A DNA stretch of 64,000 nt from positions 2,069,346-2,133,345 of the forward strand of contig KL647288.1 in NCBI GenBank assembly GCA_000727475.1. The letters are read 5' to 3'. Below, piece after piece: positions 18,701-28,132 of this stretch; positions within the stretch are counted from its first letter, which is position 1; every line of letters begins with the position of its first letter. A program made the translations under genes and the position numbers. The notes under the pieces were generated by a model. The model ran no database searches, had not been told where the DNA came from, and saw only the letters and a program-made list of their open reading frames with translations. This stretch comes from Sarcocystis neurona (taxonomy: Eukaryota > Apicomplexa > Conoidasida > Eucoccidiorida > Sarcocystidae).

Positions 18701-19400
18701 CGTCCACATGAGCCGAAAATAAGTGGGGAGGGGCTGCCCTTTTATCGACAAGTAGGGAGGCAGCACTACTGCTAGAGAGATCAGCCTCTACTGCAGCGGA
18801 GTCGCAATCGCCAGCAGCAGGCCCCCCTGCAGCTTCACTTTTTGCACACTGATAGAACCTCTGCGCACCAGAACAGCCAAGAGGGGCAGCAGCCGCAGCG
18901 ATCTCTTTTGAACGACAAGGTGCTCCGGCCGTGGTACGTGACTGAGGAACAGCTTCAGGAGGGCACGCATCCCAGGTGGGGACCGCATGCGGCACGTATG
19001 AGGCAACAGCAACGCTAGCACTTCTTCCGAGAGCTGCTGGCCAGCCAGCGGTAGAAGGCGGTCGATGACACAGCGACGGATTGCCGCGCGGCTGCAGCTG
19101 CGCCGCGTGTGCCTCCTCCTCTGTCTCTATCGCACATGGCCCGGGTGCATTTGCATAAGCTACGGCGGCAGGTGCCGCAGACGCCATAGCCGCAGGGTCT
19201 AATGTTCGACATGTAGCAGTGGGAAAAGCAGCTGCAGTGACACGACGAACAACGACTCGTGACGTCGTGTCAATCGTGGCAGAAGTCGGCTGCGCTACCC
19301 CGGCCAGCAGCGAGGAAGCTGCGGCAAGACCAGTTGACGTCAGACCAGACGTAATAAAGGGAGGAGCACCGGCAGGTGTAAGAGAACAATCATCAGTCAC
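12705..19400 (-). CDS. Giant low-complexity Ala/Thr/Ser-rich protein, middle portion (2231 codons)
   Basis: A second very long minus-strand frame, read from a GTG at 19400 but open further upstream to the homopolymer at 19470-19480. The protein is Ala-rich with Thr, Ser, Val and Pro, with local Gln and Lys/Gln patches. It contains an internal tandem duplication of about 190 residues (see 17640-18830) whose length is a multiple of three. That is good evidence that this strand and frame are translated. The upstream 575-codon frame ends four bases inside this one (19397-19400). One extra C in the sense homopolymer would fuse them without a stop. Coding probably ends at 13040, where a donor lies, rather than at the stop at 12705. 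No known domain was recognised. Confidence 0.65.
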   Translation of the reverse strand: MTDDCSLTPAGAPPFITSGLTSTGLAAASSLLAGVAQPTSATIDTTSRVVVRRVTAAAFPTATCRTLDPAAMASAAPAAVAYANAPGPCAIETEEEAHAAQLQPRGNPSLCHRPPSTAGWPAALGRSASVAVASYVPHAVPTWDACPPEAVPQSRTTAGAPCRSKEIAAAAAPLGCSGAQRFYQCAKSEAAGGPAAGDCDSAAVEADLSSSSAASLLVDKRAAPPHLFSAHVDAVAETVDSTLSGRAPRLVTSGAAADALATLHASAGSLPTETPPAAAICSSAAAPASNGATACCAVEAPATHASVCDRQHVVASAVSAAGACANAGRGPLAVTESAAAARCSSSPVFHAITVPFVVRPSESRASAVLERGVDQPAAVQQTAGFAATDCDFVAAEAAFSNSGACFASVDKKAAPASLPLGHTEMAADVAVLTLSRRASAPVISAEAAEAHGTSSAAADSSPTETPPAATTTPSAATAATRGTARFAADTAPRNTTMSDRQSVLASALNPAGGCANAGGAATATAEDAPATPCSCSVDTTMSDRQNASPPAVSPSGGCANARGAATAIAEGAAVVLCSSSAVFRPHTPPRVTHPAEGRNSVVVEVGGGRPAALDFPTAGIITAADICDRSSATFSVAPGTTPVEAKTSPAPSGASALQDGVDCCLPDENSASTGCAAESSESAHGTRSTSSESLVDKGIPQQLSDSRPAVPPKSAPTDITSGAGDGSVGAATTPIGFTAATKDTGASYDGGSAAICGDTAAPAHLCSEGTLAAEGKDVGTALHAGDAATLSAAVSVAALGKAASSANGPHAAGTDANSGPVFVAASATHTGPPVVASHAAPTFDAEEKPPGILWPPRGVAPSASRLPRLFSWHAVARTCHLRHSPVPLSSAYGTPPVTTAAAAATAAPAPTTASCFNPLSDTARLQQQKHRPLQGRRVQLHFQQSLQRSIQPQRHQEQQQGQQQQPLQHVEQCRANQQHHVQQREQVSHQERHCRGQVQRLSVSSPRYLRGRSAAPARVFSPQSLHTCGGSGMPPNAAVGSSASSVQLLRGRVVTPAEKAAATRAAARLRATTAAPAVAHAPARPPTGKAFAEIGRLKATATPASEVTFLTVIQAATLPAALGTSAAATGVPAKLAASSAKPTTMDGAMLKSLQVVANNGNVATPPAPVWAGAVVEAGSALRDTRIGLTRSSSVRSVVGDVGAPDVPTGRQVRRPHRGTQGRQASEEKQAQQEQKRRKRKNQQQQPKQEGLEEQQHKPQHLENKHQQQQQRPHHRRSSQSHVAKVTQGEELPQSDPLHRKAKCPFMREGPGAKTNLPAARQCTRTPPLKFPKRCVATTAAPLQEEAESMALQAAVPQTTSSPAATVALATAIRAALRTAVPVEHGREADVQRGGNRVEINHSHSSASPTHAVRDKIVALGVTAVKLPAVGESATSRKASITAAGATAEHTTVFAAVPTEHCATAVLSGPASAPAVAHAAVGHEPARMAVTSSVTAPPPTRVSSPTATGETATPRNATDSTTSAASACALRSTLPATDVSSAVLTPRRWGSKVPTEKSLVGKEPATETTVPKATSGTTAVITGNVTAGGGAALDPARETVFKTASTATVLETGAARVTSETAAAAPEIAAARRRAASSRAASSAAAEAAALHAATSVARAATTAGTDAEYAAPSTEQPSSHEVAKKGIATRQVQAREFREKTKELRFSRENAAAVCVTGNALVAHKADRTGCHPAAWTAALAFHPPPKIAYRTHDTEMTSGTNAVVEAARGAAPPPTVAGSTAATAAGAAHTPVAFAAVEPTAAGASFPPFENVATAVGVAPSDPSLAEASGGASTGASPLSHCVLAVAAYPTSAAAADGELSAAVGIAEVAGRVASTVPWRILFQQHNPATLHQRSIFVSPLLAGEDGASAEATTLLHDATLLQQQEGASRTTASKRGQVVTATARFTAQAAVTAGASTQPGSETEESAAAKVAARAPEQAPAAAAAEDAKEGSLEKGTAAPTKAAETAETLCAKGTTGSAVASAEISSREQKVRKGNVSTPKAANAPAADAPPAAPAAASSSAAAAGNLSEGRTTEKQATTRQNCVADGEHFAASPGQACRLGEPKSYCGALSFLRRNRRKGSRTRSHGRPSLPWQFQASFPLPRLSATADRVPQLHLILVLRLLIRLVSPTLLLHLLYPLHLSLFSYLCSFLLFHLVCGCCWDLSPRAQPPLHRTRFPVPRYVCWSACA
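17640..18830 (-). repeat. In-frame tandem protein repeat (570 bp, with a 132-bp sub-repeat)
   Basis: On the sense strand, elements containing (M)SDRQ or CDRQ, then GxCANA, then a CSSS/CSCS element recur. The matching plus-strand landmark GTCGATCA lies at 17768, 17900 and 18470. This gives spacings of 132 bp (44 residues) and 570 bp (190 residues). A second landmark pair (GTCGCAATC at 18801, GTCGCAGTC at 18228) gives 573 bp. The copies have diverged at many positions, but both spacings stay divisible by three. Confidence 0.75.
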
Positions 19401-21124
19401 GACGCCATTGCGGTGTGAACGAGAAGCAGTAAGCAGTCCAACAGCCCTTCTCGCAACAGAATAGGGGGCGGGGGGGGGGGAACTCTTTTGGAAACACCTT
19501 GTGTATGAGAGCGGATAGCTGAATATTTGGCCCGGAGAAGAGGAGAGATTGAAGAAGACTGGTGGTAAGAAGAAGAAGAGGCGTCCTCGGCTCCTAAAGT
19601 GCCACGAGCAGCCCCATAGGACGGAGGAGAAACAGGGGATTTAGCTCCAGTTGGAACCGCTTGGGTAGGTGAGCACAGAATAGCCGATGGGGCCGTCGCT
19701 TCTCTGCAAAAAGGCGGGAAAACTTTGTCACCATAAAGGCACTCAAAACGAAAACCTGAAGCTCCTGGAGCGCCAGACTGGATGACTGGGGATGTCTCGG
19801 CGGCAGGAGCCGGCTCAGGAACTTCAAAAGCAGAGGCAGTGGAAGGCGGTGCGTGAATCTCTCGGGAAGCGTAGCTACAAGAAGTGAAGTGCGGCCTGGA
19901 TCCGTATGTTGCAGACACCGCAGCAACGCCAGCCGCAGTACGAGTATCTGAGGAATTTTGCTGTTCGTGAAAAGAGGGACCAGTTGCCACTTCCTGAACT
20001 CGTGCAGTAGTGTCATAAGTGTTGTACTGTCGAGCTGCAGAAACAGAAAGACTCCTGCAGGCAGGAGTCGGCGAATCAGCAAGCGCCCGAGGGAGCGCTG
20101 CCAAGCAAACAGTGCCTTGCAGGTCCTGAGAAGGCCTACATCCCGTGAGACGAGCGCTCCTAACTTTCCTTGCATTGAATTTATTGCTGCAACCTTGACA
20201 TGCAACAGCGCTGTAAGCGCATTTGCTCTCGACGTTGCTGCGATTTGAGAAGTGTCTTGTGGTAGCGTAGTGCCTCCTCGCGTAAGTGGCGCAGTTGTGT
20301 CTGTCAGTTTTCTCTGGTTCGTTGCCATTCCACGCGCTACCCGACATTTCACTGCCTATGCTGCCACGGGGGACGCTGGAAAGCCAGGCAGACATGTCAC
20401 GTAACCCAGCCTCTTGGCTGTGGCGGATGTCTGTGTACCTGTTCCCTACGTTACTTTCTGGGCTGTTGTTACGCAGCCCGCTGGTGCAGTTGACCGAGGT
20501 GTTGTTATTGTGTATCGTGGTACACCTGCTGCAGACTGCCACTACATCCTCCGTGGAAGTTCTATTGCGGGGATTTGCATTTAGCCTGGTGCTGCAGCTC
20601 ACAGTTTTACGTACTCTGTCCAAACTGTTGCAGCCGGACAAAGTACAACAGCTGACGTAGTCAGGTACCACACCGGCTGTGAAGCCTAACATTGACGGAG
20701 GAAGCCGTCCGAAGGATGTGCAATTGTTAGTTGTGACCATTTGTTCTTGTTGTTGTTCACTGCGCTTTACCACAGTGGGCGCCAGAGACTGGATTGCCGC
20801 CGAAAGCGCTGCTGAGGCTGACCGCGTAGGAGCTATTACGTGCGTCCCCCCTTCTCCTGGTGAGGCTACTGCTGCGGCCCGTGTCGAGGGTAGTGGCCGT
20901 CTACGCAGAGACGTCGACGCCGCAGCTACAGCGGATACTTCTGCGTCTGAGTTGAGTATCCACGGAAATTGTGGGGCTTTTGAAGGCTTGTCGCGCCATA
21001 CAGCTGTTTGTGTTGCAAGGTCTCCGGTCCAGCACACGGGTCCTGTTCCAACTCTAGGTGCTCCTGCAGCAGCCTCTGCCGCTGTTGTTGGCAGGAGCCA
21101 TCTGATAGGAACACGTTTGTCCAT
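19397..21124 (-). CDS. N-terminal portion of the giant minus-strand protein (575 codons)
   Basis: A minus-strand frame starting at an ATG at 21124 in a good context (A at -3, G at +4: CAGGATGGAC). It begins MDKRVPIRWL and is Ser/Thr/Ala/Arg-rich with few long homopolymers. It ends with six prolines encoded by the homopolymer at 19470-19480, then about 27 residues and a TGA at 19397-19399. The tail after the prolines is Leu-rich and looks like out-of-frame translation. Reading one base back at the homopolymer continues straight into the 2231-codon frame. I therefore treat this as the start of a larger protein. No signal peptide or known domain was recognised. Confidence 0.5.
   Translation of the reverse strand: MDKRVPIRWLLPTTAAEAAAGAPRVGTGPVCWTGDLATQTAVWRDKPSKAPQFPWILNSDAEVSAVAAASTSLRRRPLPSTRAAAVASPGEGGTHVIAPTRSASAALSAAIQSLAPTVVKRSEQQQEQMVTTNNCTSFGRLPPSMLGFTAGVVPDYVSCCTLSGCNSLDRVRKTVSCSTRLNANPRNRTSTEDVVAVCSRCTTIHNNNTSVNCTSGLRNNSPESNVGNRYTDIRHSQEAGLRDMSAWLSSVPRGSIGSEMSGSAWNGNEPEKTDRHNCATYARRHYATTRHFSNRSNVESKCAYSAVACQGCSNKFNARKVRSARLTGCRPSQDLQGTVCLAALPRALADSPTPACRSLSVSAARQYNTYDTTARVQEVATGPSFHEQQNSSDTRTAAGVAAVSATYGSRPHFTSCSYASREIHAPPSTASAFEVPEPAPAAETSPVIQSGAPGASGFRFECLYGDKVFPPFCREATAPSAILCSPTQAVPTGAKSPVSPPSYGAARGTLGAEDASSSSYHQSSSISPLLRAKYSAIRSHTQGVSKRVPPPPPPILLREGLLDCLLLLVHTAMAS
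19470..19480 (-). other. 11-base homopolymer at an apparent frame change
   Basis: Eleven G on the plus strand (C on the sense strand), followed by C and five more G. Upstream sense reading is in the 575-codon frame and downstream in the 2231-codon frame. Adding one base here joins them, and the joined sequence after the prolines is stop-free (APYSVARRAVGLLTASRSH). Likely explanations are a miscounted homopolymer in the assembly, a real polymorphism, or programmed slippage. Confidence 0.6.
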
Positions 21125-24100
21125 CCTGCGGCCGCAAAGAATAAATATTCGGGGAACGTCAATTTCCGCGTGCAGGCACTGAACAGGTGGCGGAGCGGCT
21201 CCTCTGCCGCTAGAAAAACCCTTCTACTGAACAGAATCTTTGCTGGGGAACTAGAATCATTGTGGGCAAAAGTCCTGCTGGGGGAGCGGCATCATCCAGA
21301 ATTTCGGCGCTTCTATCAGCTTACTGTTTCCCACGTAATTGCTTAAGACCATGCTGTCTTCGCTTGAAGGACTTGCATGACTTGTGGCAGCAATGCAGCG
21401 CGTGAACGTCACACTTTTGCTGCTGGCCTCGCAGCCGGAGTTGGTGCACCAAGTACGTGTCTGTAGCAGCTGCGGGAGATTCATCCCGGGTAGATGCCCG
21501 AGCACATCCTGTAACGGCGGTGCGAGCTGCTGCTACAGTGGTCTTGTGAGTGACTGCGGGAACCGTCACGGAAATGAATGGTGTCGTGCCTTCTTCTGCC
21601 GCACATGTGGCAGCTGTCCTTCATACCAGCAGTAAGCCGACGCCGTGTGCAGGTGGCTACAGCGCTGGTTTAGCACGTGTAGCACATGCAGTAACGACGT
21701 TGCCCAAAGCAGTGAACTGACGAGGTGCGCCCCAGCGATGTTGAGCATCGGCACACACGTAGGATTCTCCGTCACAAGTTCAGCAGTTGAGGAGGACGGA
21801 CACGCTACACTCATCTCGCCGAACGCGGGTGTGCCGCACTTGACAGCTCAGGATGGCGGCAGCTGGGGTCAGATGTGGAGGTGCCTCCACGTGCCAAAGA
21901 ATTTCTATTGCTGGATACGTCTTCTTCTTGCTGCCTGCTGCAACTGAGTCGAAAGTGCCTTGACGGGTAGCCAGAGTGTAAATGTATAAATAGACTATGC
22001 ACGTAGAGTGTCAAAATGTATGCACGCAAATGCTGGTTCAGGCAGACGTAAGCCGGTACGCGTGTGAGCCTAAAAACTGCGAAGAAGTTACGTGTTTAGC
22101 GTCACATATAGAAGTAAACCCATCGTCACATTGTTCAAGTATCAGATCTTGTGAATTTTGGCTGAATTGAGTACGTAGTAGGCATCCGACTCCGGCGGAA
22201 CGTAAAGCCCAGCACGGCAGAGTTGAACTCAACACCTGTGAACCGTTTCAGAGTTGCTTTATTTGGCCGTGAAACCAGTTTTCCAAGGCAGTTCATTTTA
22301 GGTGTGCTTGTACAGTTTCAGATAGTGTCCTGTGATGATGCGCGAAAAGCTGCACGGCTAGTGTCCCACATCGCGTACTGACTCGCGGGTAACGACACGA
22401 CTAGCTTCGCATTTCGCGTCATCACCTGGCACACACAGTGTACACAGATCAAGTAGATCAGTCTCTCCACCATCACTTCACGACAGTGTCTTCGCAGGAT
22501 GCGTGTAGTCAACACGCATGTTCTGTACGGCGTGGACCAGCATGAGCAACAAACATATTTACGTAGGTGTTCACGTGTCTGCATACATCGCTAATGTAAC
22601 GCCTATATTGCGCAACAACCGAACAGATGTACACTGGAAGTAAGTATACACGTAGAGAGTGGCACCTGTGCAGACACGTAGTGCGTCCGTTGCAGAAGGT
22701 TCTGCCAAGTACGTGCACACTTCCTGTGCTGAGGTGAGATACCAACAAGCGCACGAGCAGTCCGACGCTGACGTGTGCATTTTCCACCGAATATGTTTTT
22801 GCTTGTATGCGTAAGGTAAAAAAATGCGAAGCTAATTTTCGTGAATTTATGCGTCCGTGCAGACCTTCGTGGGGGTGCCTTGCGACAGAGATACTCCGCG
22901 AGCAGTGCAACACACTTTCGACACCACCAGCCTTTATGGCGTGGAGGCTACACACGGCAACACCAGAAGCGATGTCCATTGTGGACATCCGTTGAGCCCG
23001 CTAGCCCGCGTCAGGAAGAATAGTATACCACGCCAATGAAGGGGCCTCGCTGCACTTTATCTTTTCGGGGCTTCTGTCGGCCCCTAGCAAACTTTACGAC
23101 GACGGGTTCACGGCCACGTTGGGGCCGTGAACGAATACAGTGGCAAGCCGGCACAGTCAGTTGTTACTTCTCGTAAGTGCATGTGTATATCGTACTTACT
23201 TCAGACGGGTTGAAGAGAATGCTACTGCGTAATTCTCCATAGGTCTGCCCTGCCGGAGTCATTGATGTGCTGTTTAGAGCGAAAAACTGCATAGAGGATC
23301 GTCAGAAGAGAATTATTCAAAAAGCGAGATACGAGACGAGGTACATATCCATTTGTGAGCAACAACTGAATTTGCTAGGGGGCGTCTGGAGAGGCGCGTC
23401 GTGGTCACGATCTTCACTGAATTGTGGCTATTTTATGTCAAGGAGTTGTCCCCGTCAGACAGTTTGCTTGCGCAGCAAGAGGGACGCTCGTGTTTTTGAC
23501 TGGTTCAGCTGTGTCTGCGAAGTTTATGTGCACTGCGTGCATCTCTTCGGCGCCCCGATGAAGGACGCGCTTTTGCTCTGCCCGTGTTACTTATCTGCCG
23601 ACACGCTTGAGCGAATGCAGTTTAAGCATTCTGCTTCGAGTACTTCGCGTCGCAGGAAAAAATGATCAGCTGAGGGCTACAGCATCCTCGATAGCGTTCT
23701 CTAGTACCGCTGTAGACGTGAAACGGAGTACCAGCCGGATGGGCAAAACCTCTTGGGAGGGAGTGTTCTGATTGACGTGGTTCTCTTTTGGTGCAAAAAA
23801 AAGGCACGCATCAGACAGTGATAAGCTCTACTAGGACAGAAAAGTAGATGCTGAAGGTACCCGTTTTGACTGACGCAGAGATGAGCTCTTCCCTGGAAAT
23901 ACCCGGTGAGTGTCGGCTGTCGTGCCAGATGCTACCATACGGTAGCGCTGACGCGAAGCAATATGAATTTGGGCTGTAAATGAACTGTGGTCATGTCTGC
24001 GAAGTGCAGAGAAAGTCAGGTTGTTCAGAATTGTAGAAGACGAAGTCGATTTCGTTTTCTATAAGCCTGAACACTGTGACTTCCTTGTCTCGTGGAGCAG

Positions 24101-25861
24101 CTAACGTGTAGGTTGATCTTGGAGCAGAGGAGGACGGACCTGCACACAGCTGTGGCGCTGCAAGGGAGTACATATCTCCGTGGTGCGCCAGAGGTACAGC
24201 CCCGTGTGTTCTATTGAGCTAAAGACAGGCAAAAACTCTGGCGTTACCTTGTAATAGCTTGTGCTCGTCGTAGTGTATGCATAGAAGGTAAACATTTTCT
24301 ACCGATGTTGCACGCTGCCGAACACATCGGCGCGCTCGCTCTTCAAATTTGTACCGTTATCTCGAACAGGGTCACGTGACATTGCAACTTTTTACGCAAA
24401 CGTTGAGCACATTCTTAGCTTGTAGAAAGAGGTCGTACAAGCGTTTTCGCGAGGACGGACAAAGTTGTTGCCCTAATGTTTCAAACGACCGTTTACTTGA
24501 CAAATCAAAACGTTCACACCGCTCCCCAGTAGACGTTCTTTGACAACGCGCTGTGCGATTTGACCGACGGAGATGTAGTGTTGTATGACAGGATTCCGAA
24601 ACACTTTTCGGACGCAGAATTATATACAACTGCACTTGTACACACAGGAACGAGACTGAAGAGGAACGCTACACATCACGACAGCCGCAACACCACGTGA
24701 GAGTACTCGTGGAGAGACACAAGAAAGGGGTGTTGCTGGGTCATTACGCATCTCCAGAAATCCAGGCGAGCGCCTGTCTTGTGCCCAAGGAAAAGTCACC
24801 CGATTGCGTCTTTAGCGTGTCATCCTCGAACGCCTTCTTGCCCTGCCTGCCTGACAATACGTCGTAGAGCTAGGGGCAACCCCACAATGATAGGGCAGGT
24901 CCATTTCGTCAAACAACGCTCTCTGTACGTTGAATACGTTGAGGGCTTCGCGCTGGAGACTTCACTTTCTCTGCTCTCGTACTTCGCAGAAGTGCTTCGG
25001 CAGCTCCACTTGCCACGTGCGCTGATGAGTCACAGATCTGTGCTTGCTTATTTCTTGTTTCGCACCTCCTTCACATGTTTACATACATCTGCGAAGTATT
25101 CGCCGTGCGTCCGATGCTTTCTTACCCAAACCCGCCTACTTTACTTGCTCGGCACATTGAAGACCGATAAAAACAAGCACAGCTCAATGTTCCTTCTTCG
25201 AAGCTTTATCAGCTTCCCCGGCGCAACACCGCAGCCGCAGGCCCACACAAGGGTCGCATCTGCGTTATCCCTGTGTATCTCGCTTGCTAGCACTACATGT
25301 CAAACCTCATTCAATCCCACAGTTTCGCATAAGACACAATACTAGAGATCGACAGCCCGCCTATTTTGGACTCCATACGGATTCTGTCTGTCAATGCTAA
25401 TCACGCAGAATTCGTTGTGGGACGCTCCCGGGGTCTCTGCGCTTCTCGCAGCGCAGTCTCTGTTGGCTATTTCTTGCACTCTTATCCTCTGAGGCAAGCA
25501 AATGCGCCTTCCGGGAGTTTGCGTCTTGAGCAGGAACGAAATTCAGTTTCTGCTACTTTTTTTACTGAGGAAGCCGGCTCCACTGCTACTGTGCTGTCAA
25601 CAACTTGTTTGGCTTCATGCTTCTGAGTAGTGATTTGTGCTGTCTCACTCGTGGAGTGCAGCACCGGAGCATCTCTGTTCATACCGTCTGTTGGTTCTGA
25701 TACACATAGTCTGCGTCGCCCTCAGCGCGACGAAGCTTGGCATAACCCTTAGTACGAGAGCCTCGAAACTGAATGTGTGAGTCGTGTCTTGTTGATCCAG
25801 GGGCCGGCTATCTTATTACCATTCTCTGAATGGTTTGCTCCAGGAAAGCGTCCTGACATGC
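21125..25861. other. Repeat-poor spacer, no confident gene
   Basis: This stretch has no CAG tracts and no long frames. The longest is 188 codons on the plus strand (24779-25345), which begins at GTG and shows no domain. Another is 132 codons (23267-23665). Upstream of the giant minus gene (21.2-21.8 kb) there are short frames on both strands, one Cys-rich on the plus strand, that could include 5' UTR or an extra exon. A hairpin lies at 23106-23132. Confidence 0.4.
23106..23132. other. Perfect 10-bp hairpin
   Basis: GTTCACGGCC and GGCCGTGAAC form a perfect 10-bp stem around a 7-base loop. Just upstream, AGGGGCC (23040-23046) and GGCCCCT (23079-23085) form a second inverted repeat, so about 95 bases here can fold into two GC-rich stems. 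It could be a structured RNA, but I recognise no snRNA, tRNA or SRP signature. Confidence 0.4.
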
Positions 25862-26737
25862 TCATGCATCAACCGCGTCCGTGAGGTTCTGCAAAAGTAT
25901 TTCTTCCTCTGCGGACAGCGAAGAGGTGATGTAGGGTACAAGCAGGCTTGCTGCTAATGCCGCCACACCTAGCAGTATTACAGCCCCCCTGATTCCAGCC
26001 CGCTTGCCTGCAAGAGGACCCAGGTCAGTCTTCTTCAGCGTTGCCTCGTCCCGAGCATCCTTTGCCTTTTTCGGTGCCTTGTCTCCCAAAAGAGTTTTTG
26101 AAGAGAGTGCTGGCACTTCCCTGGCTGCATTTTTCTTGTAAAAGATATATCCCATCTGGGCAACCGCTACCCCCAGCACCACAGCGAAAAGTGCGGTAAA
26201 CAGTGATTTCCGCAGCTTCTTGCAAGGTGAAGAGCGGCGCGCACGGCTTGTCACCTTCGAAGACGGCATTGCTGTTGCTATTGAATTCGTGGCATCCATT
26301 TGCTGCTTGTTGACAGACTCGAGCATGTCCGGCAAAGCTGTAGCTGTAGCTGCGGGCTCGTCAAAGTATGCAAAAGCGGTAGCGTCGAGCTGCGCAGAAT
26401 CCATGTCCGGACCCGGCGACACTAAGGACGGCTCAGGGCTTGCGTTGACGACAAGTGACATGCTTCTTTCTGCTGGATGGCGAGCGGAAGCATCGAACAC
26501 CTCTACGGATCCACCACCAGAAACTCTTGTCGGCTGTACCGGATTTGTCGGCTGCGCCTGCACCGCAGCAGAATAAAACATAACCGTGCCCACAAAGAGC
26601 ACGACGGATGTTATGAAGAGCCGGTCAGTGTTGAATTTCGACGAGCTCCTTCGGGAGCAGGATTTGTGCATTGTGTCCTTGTTCTTCTGAGGGGAGGCAG
26701 CAGCAGGACCTGCACCAACGCGAGCGAGACACTCCAT
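25862..26737 (-). CDS. Hypothetical protein with three hydrophobic segments
   Basis: I do not recognise a family. The minus-strand frame opens further upstream (26866), but the ATG at 26737 is in a good context (ACCAAGATGG) and gives 291 residues. Hydrophobic segments lie at about residues 40-59 (LFITSVVLFVGTVMFYSAAV, followed by QAQ, a possible signal-peptidase site), 179-200 and 251-270. The segment between the first two is Ser/Ala/Asp-rich, with a possible N-glycosylation site near residue 98. A Lys/Arg-rich patch precedes the second segment, and a Lys-rich acidic-basic loop separates the last two. The tail is acidic and ends in DAVDA. A recessed first hydrophobic segment after about 35 basic, Ser-rich residues resembles secreted or membrane proteins of coccidia (dense-granule-like), but that is only a resemblance. 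The frame needs no introns. Composition is not repeat-driven, unlike its neighbours. Confidence 0.6.
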   Translation of the reverse strand: MECLARVGAGPAAASPQKNKDTMHKSCSRRSSSKFNTDRLFITSVVLFVGTVMFYSAAVQAQPTNPVQPTRVSGGGSVEVFDASARHPAERSMSLVVNASPEPSLVSPGPDMDSAQLDATAFAYFDEPAATATALPDMLESVNKQQMDATNSIATAMPSSKVTSRARRSSPCKKLRKSLFTALFAVVLGVAVAQMGYIFYKKNAAREVPALSSKTLLGDKAPKKAKDARDEATLKKTDLGPLAGKRAGIRGAVILLGVAALAASLLVPYITSSLSAEEEILLQNLTDAVDA

Positions 26738-26866
26738 CTTGGTGGCGAATACGCTGAGTGGCGTTTGTGGAGGACAAAGAGCGCGAAGGATGTAGCAGGT
26801 AACGCGGGACTGGAAAGTCGTAAGCAGGCCGCTGCGCAAGACGAGCAGACAAGTGCACTTGTTCAC

Positions 26867-28132
26867 AGGCAGAATCCACCTCCGTCAAGCTCTAAGTACG
26901 TAACAGTAAGACAAGTGTTCAACGCGATGTATATAGGTGAGCAGCTTTCCACTTCCTTTTTCGTACGGCAGGAAGAAGGACAATAGCTGGCAGAAGGGCG
27001 GGAGAGTGTGACGGAAGCACAGTTTTAAAAAAACTCTTCTGAAAGTTGGTGCCGGCGTTGACTACGGACTCGATAGTCTTTTCACTTGGGTCGATGGGGG
27101 ACGGACCCAAGCGGGGGCACCACGCCAGGGCGAGGGACCCACCAACCACCACCACGGTCGCTCGTTTCTCCGGCTGCTCACCCGTCGACGACGCAGTGAC
27201 GTCACCACCACAGAAGACAGCAGCAGCATCTTCCGTTTTTGGACTTCATTGAGAGGAATCCGTTGCGCCTACTGCGGTTGAGTGATGAGGAAGACGGTTC
27301 CGAAGATAATTCATCACATGATGGGGCGAGACAGCGCCACGACCCCGGCTCCCGCCCCGACGGACGGAAGTGTCATCCGTGTGCGTCCCACAGACTCGAC
27401 GGGAGAAGTTTGCACCCGCTGGTAGTGCCGACGCGGCTCTGCTTCGACCTCTGGGCCTGCTGCTCCTGTGGGCATGATGCAGCAGGGAGATCAGGTGGCT
27501 TCGCGCTGTTTTTTCCGCTGCTGTCACTGGCGTTGAGGAGTCTGCGCTAGTGTCGCGCAGACGTTGCTGCGCTGGCATTACGTCCGCACGCTCTTTGCTG
27601 GGGTCAAACTTTACTGCTGCTCGTGCCCTAAACTTGTTCGTGACATGTCGCGGCGGCATCGTACAGTACCCCTTATTTCAGAGGGGGTTGTAGCGTGGAT
27701 TACCACTGACGCAAGACATTCTGTGAATAGCGGCGCAGACCGTGAGTGAACAGCGTATGCTCACGCCACCATTGCTAGCACGATCAGCCACACCTGCTGC
27801 CGCATAGTATTGCTCGTTTCCCTCCAACTGGTCCTGCGAACGCTCTGCGCCGTCTCGCAGGAGGTTGGAGATGTATCTGTTTAATGCCACATTTGTGTAC
27901 ACATATATGTGATTTATGTATACACGTGTATTTAGAAAGAGGTGGATGCTTGTGGTAACGTTTTGGTGCAATTAAGACAGAAGTGACGCTTGTGTATAAA
28001 GAAGTGTTGTAGCCCTATTCCAAGTAGGAGAAACGCCGTTTCCATTGACACGGTCCGCTTCTTGTTAGGGTCTTCCAAATTTTTCACTAATGGCATGGCC
28101 AGATGATGCTGATGATGATGTGGTTACTATCC
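26867..28132. other. Spacer upstream of the membrane-protein gene; two weak ORFs
   Basis: GC-rich sequence at 27.04-27.66 kb supports a plus-strand frame (27239-27550) whose start is acidic (LSDEEDGSED), and an overlapping Arg/Ser-rich minus frame (27246-27659). Neither has a recognisable domain and I cannot choose between them. The rest is promoter-type spacer for the minus gene, with a short TA/CA microsatellite near 27.9 kb. Confidence 0.3.

Noticed and set aside
24779..25345. 188-codon plus-strand frame
   Set aside because: It starts at GTG and has no domain, no splice support and no repeat-based or codon evidence. One frame of this size can occur by chance in 64 kb.
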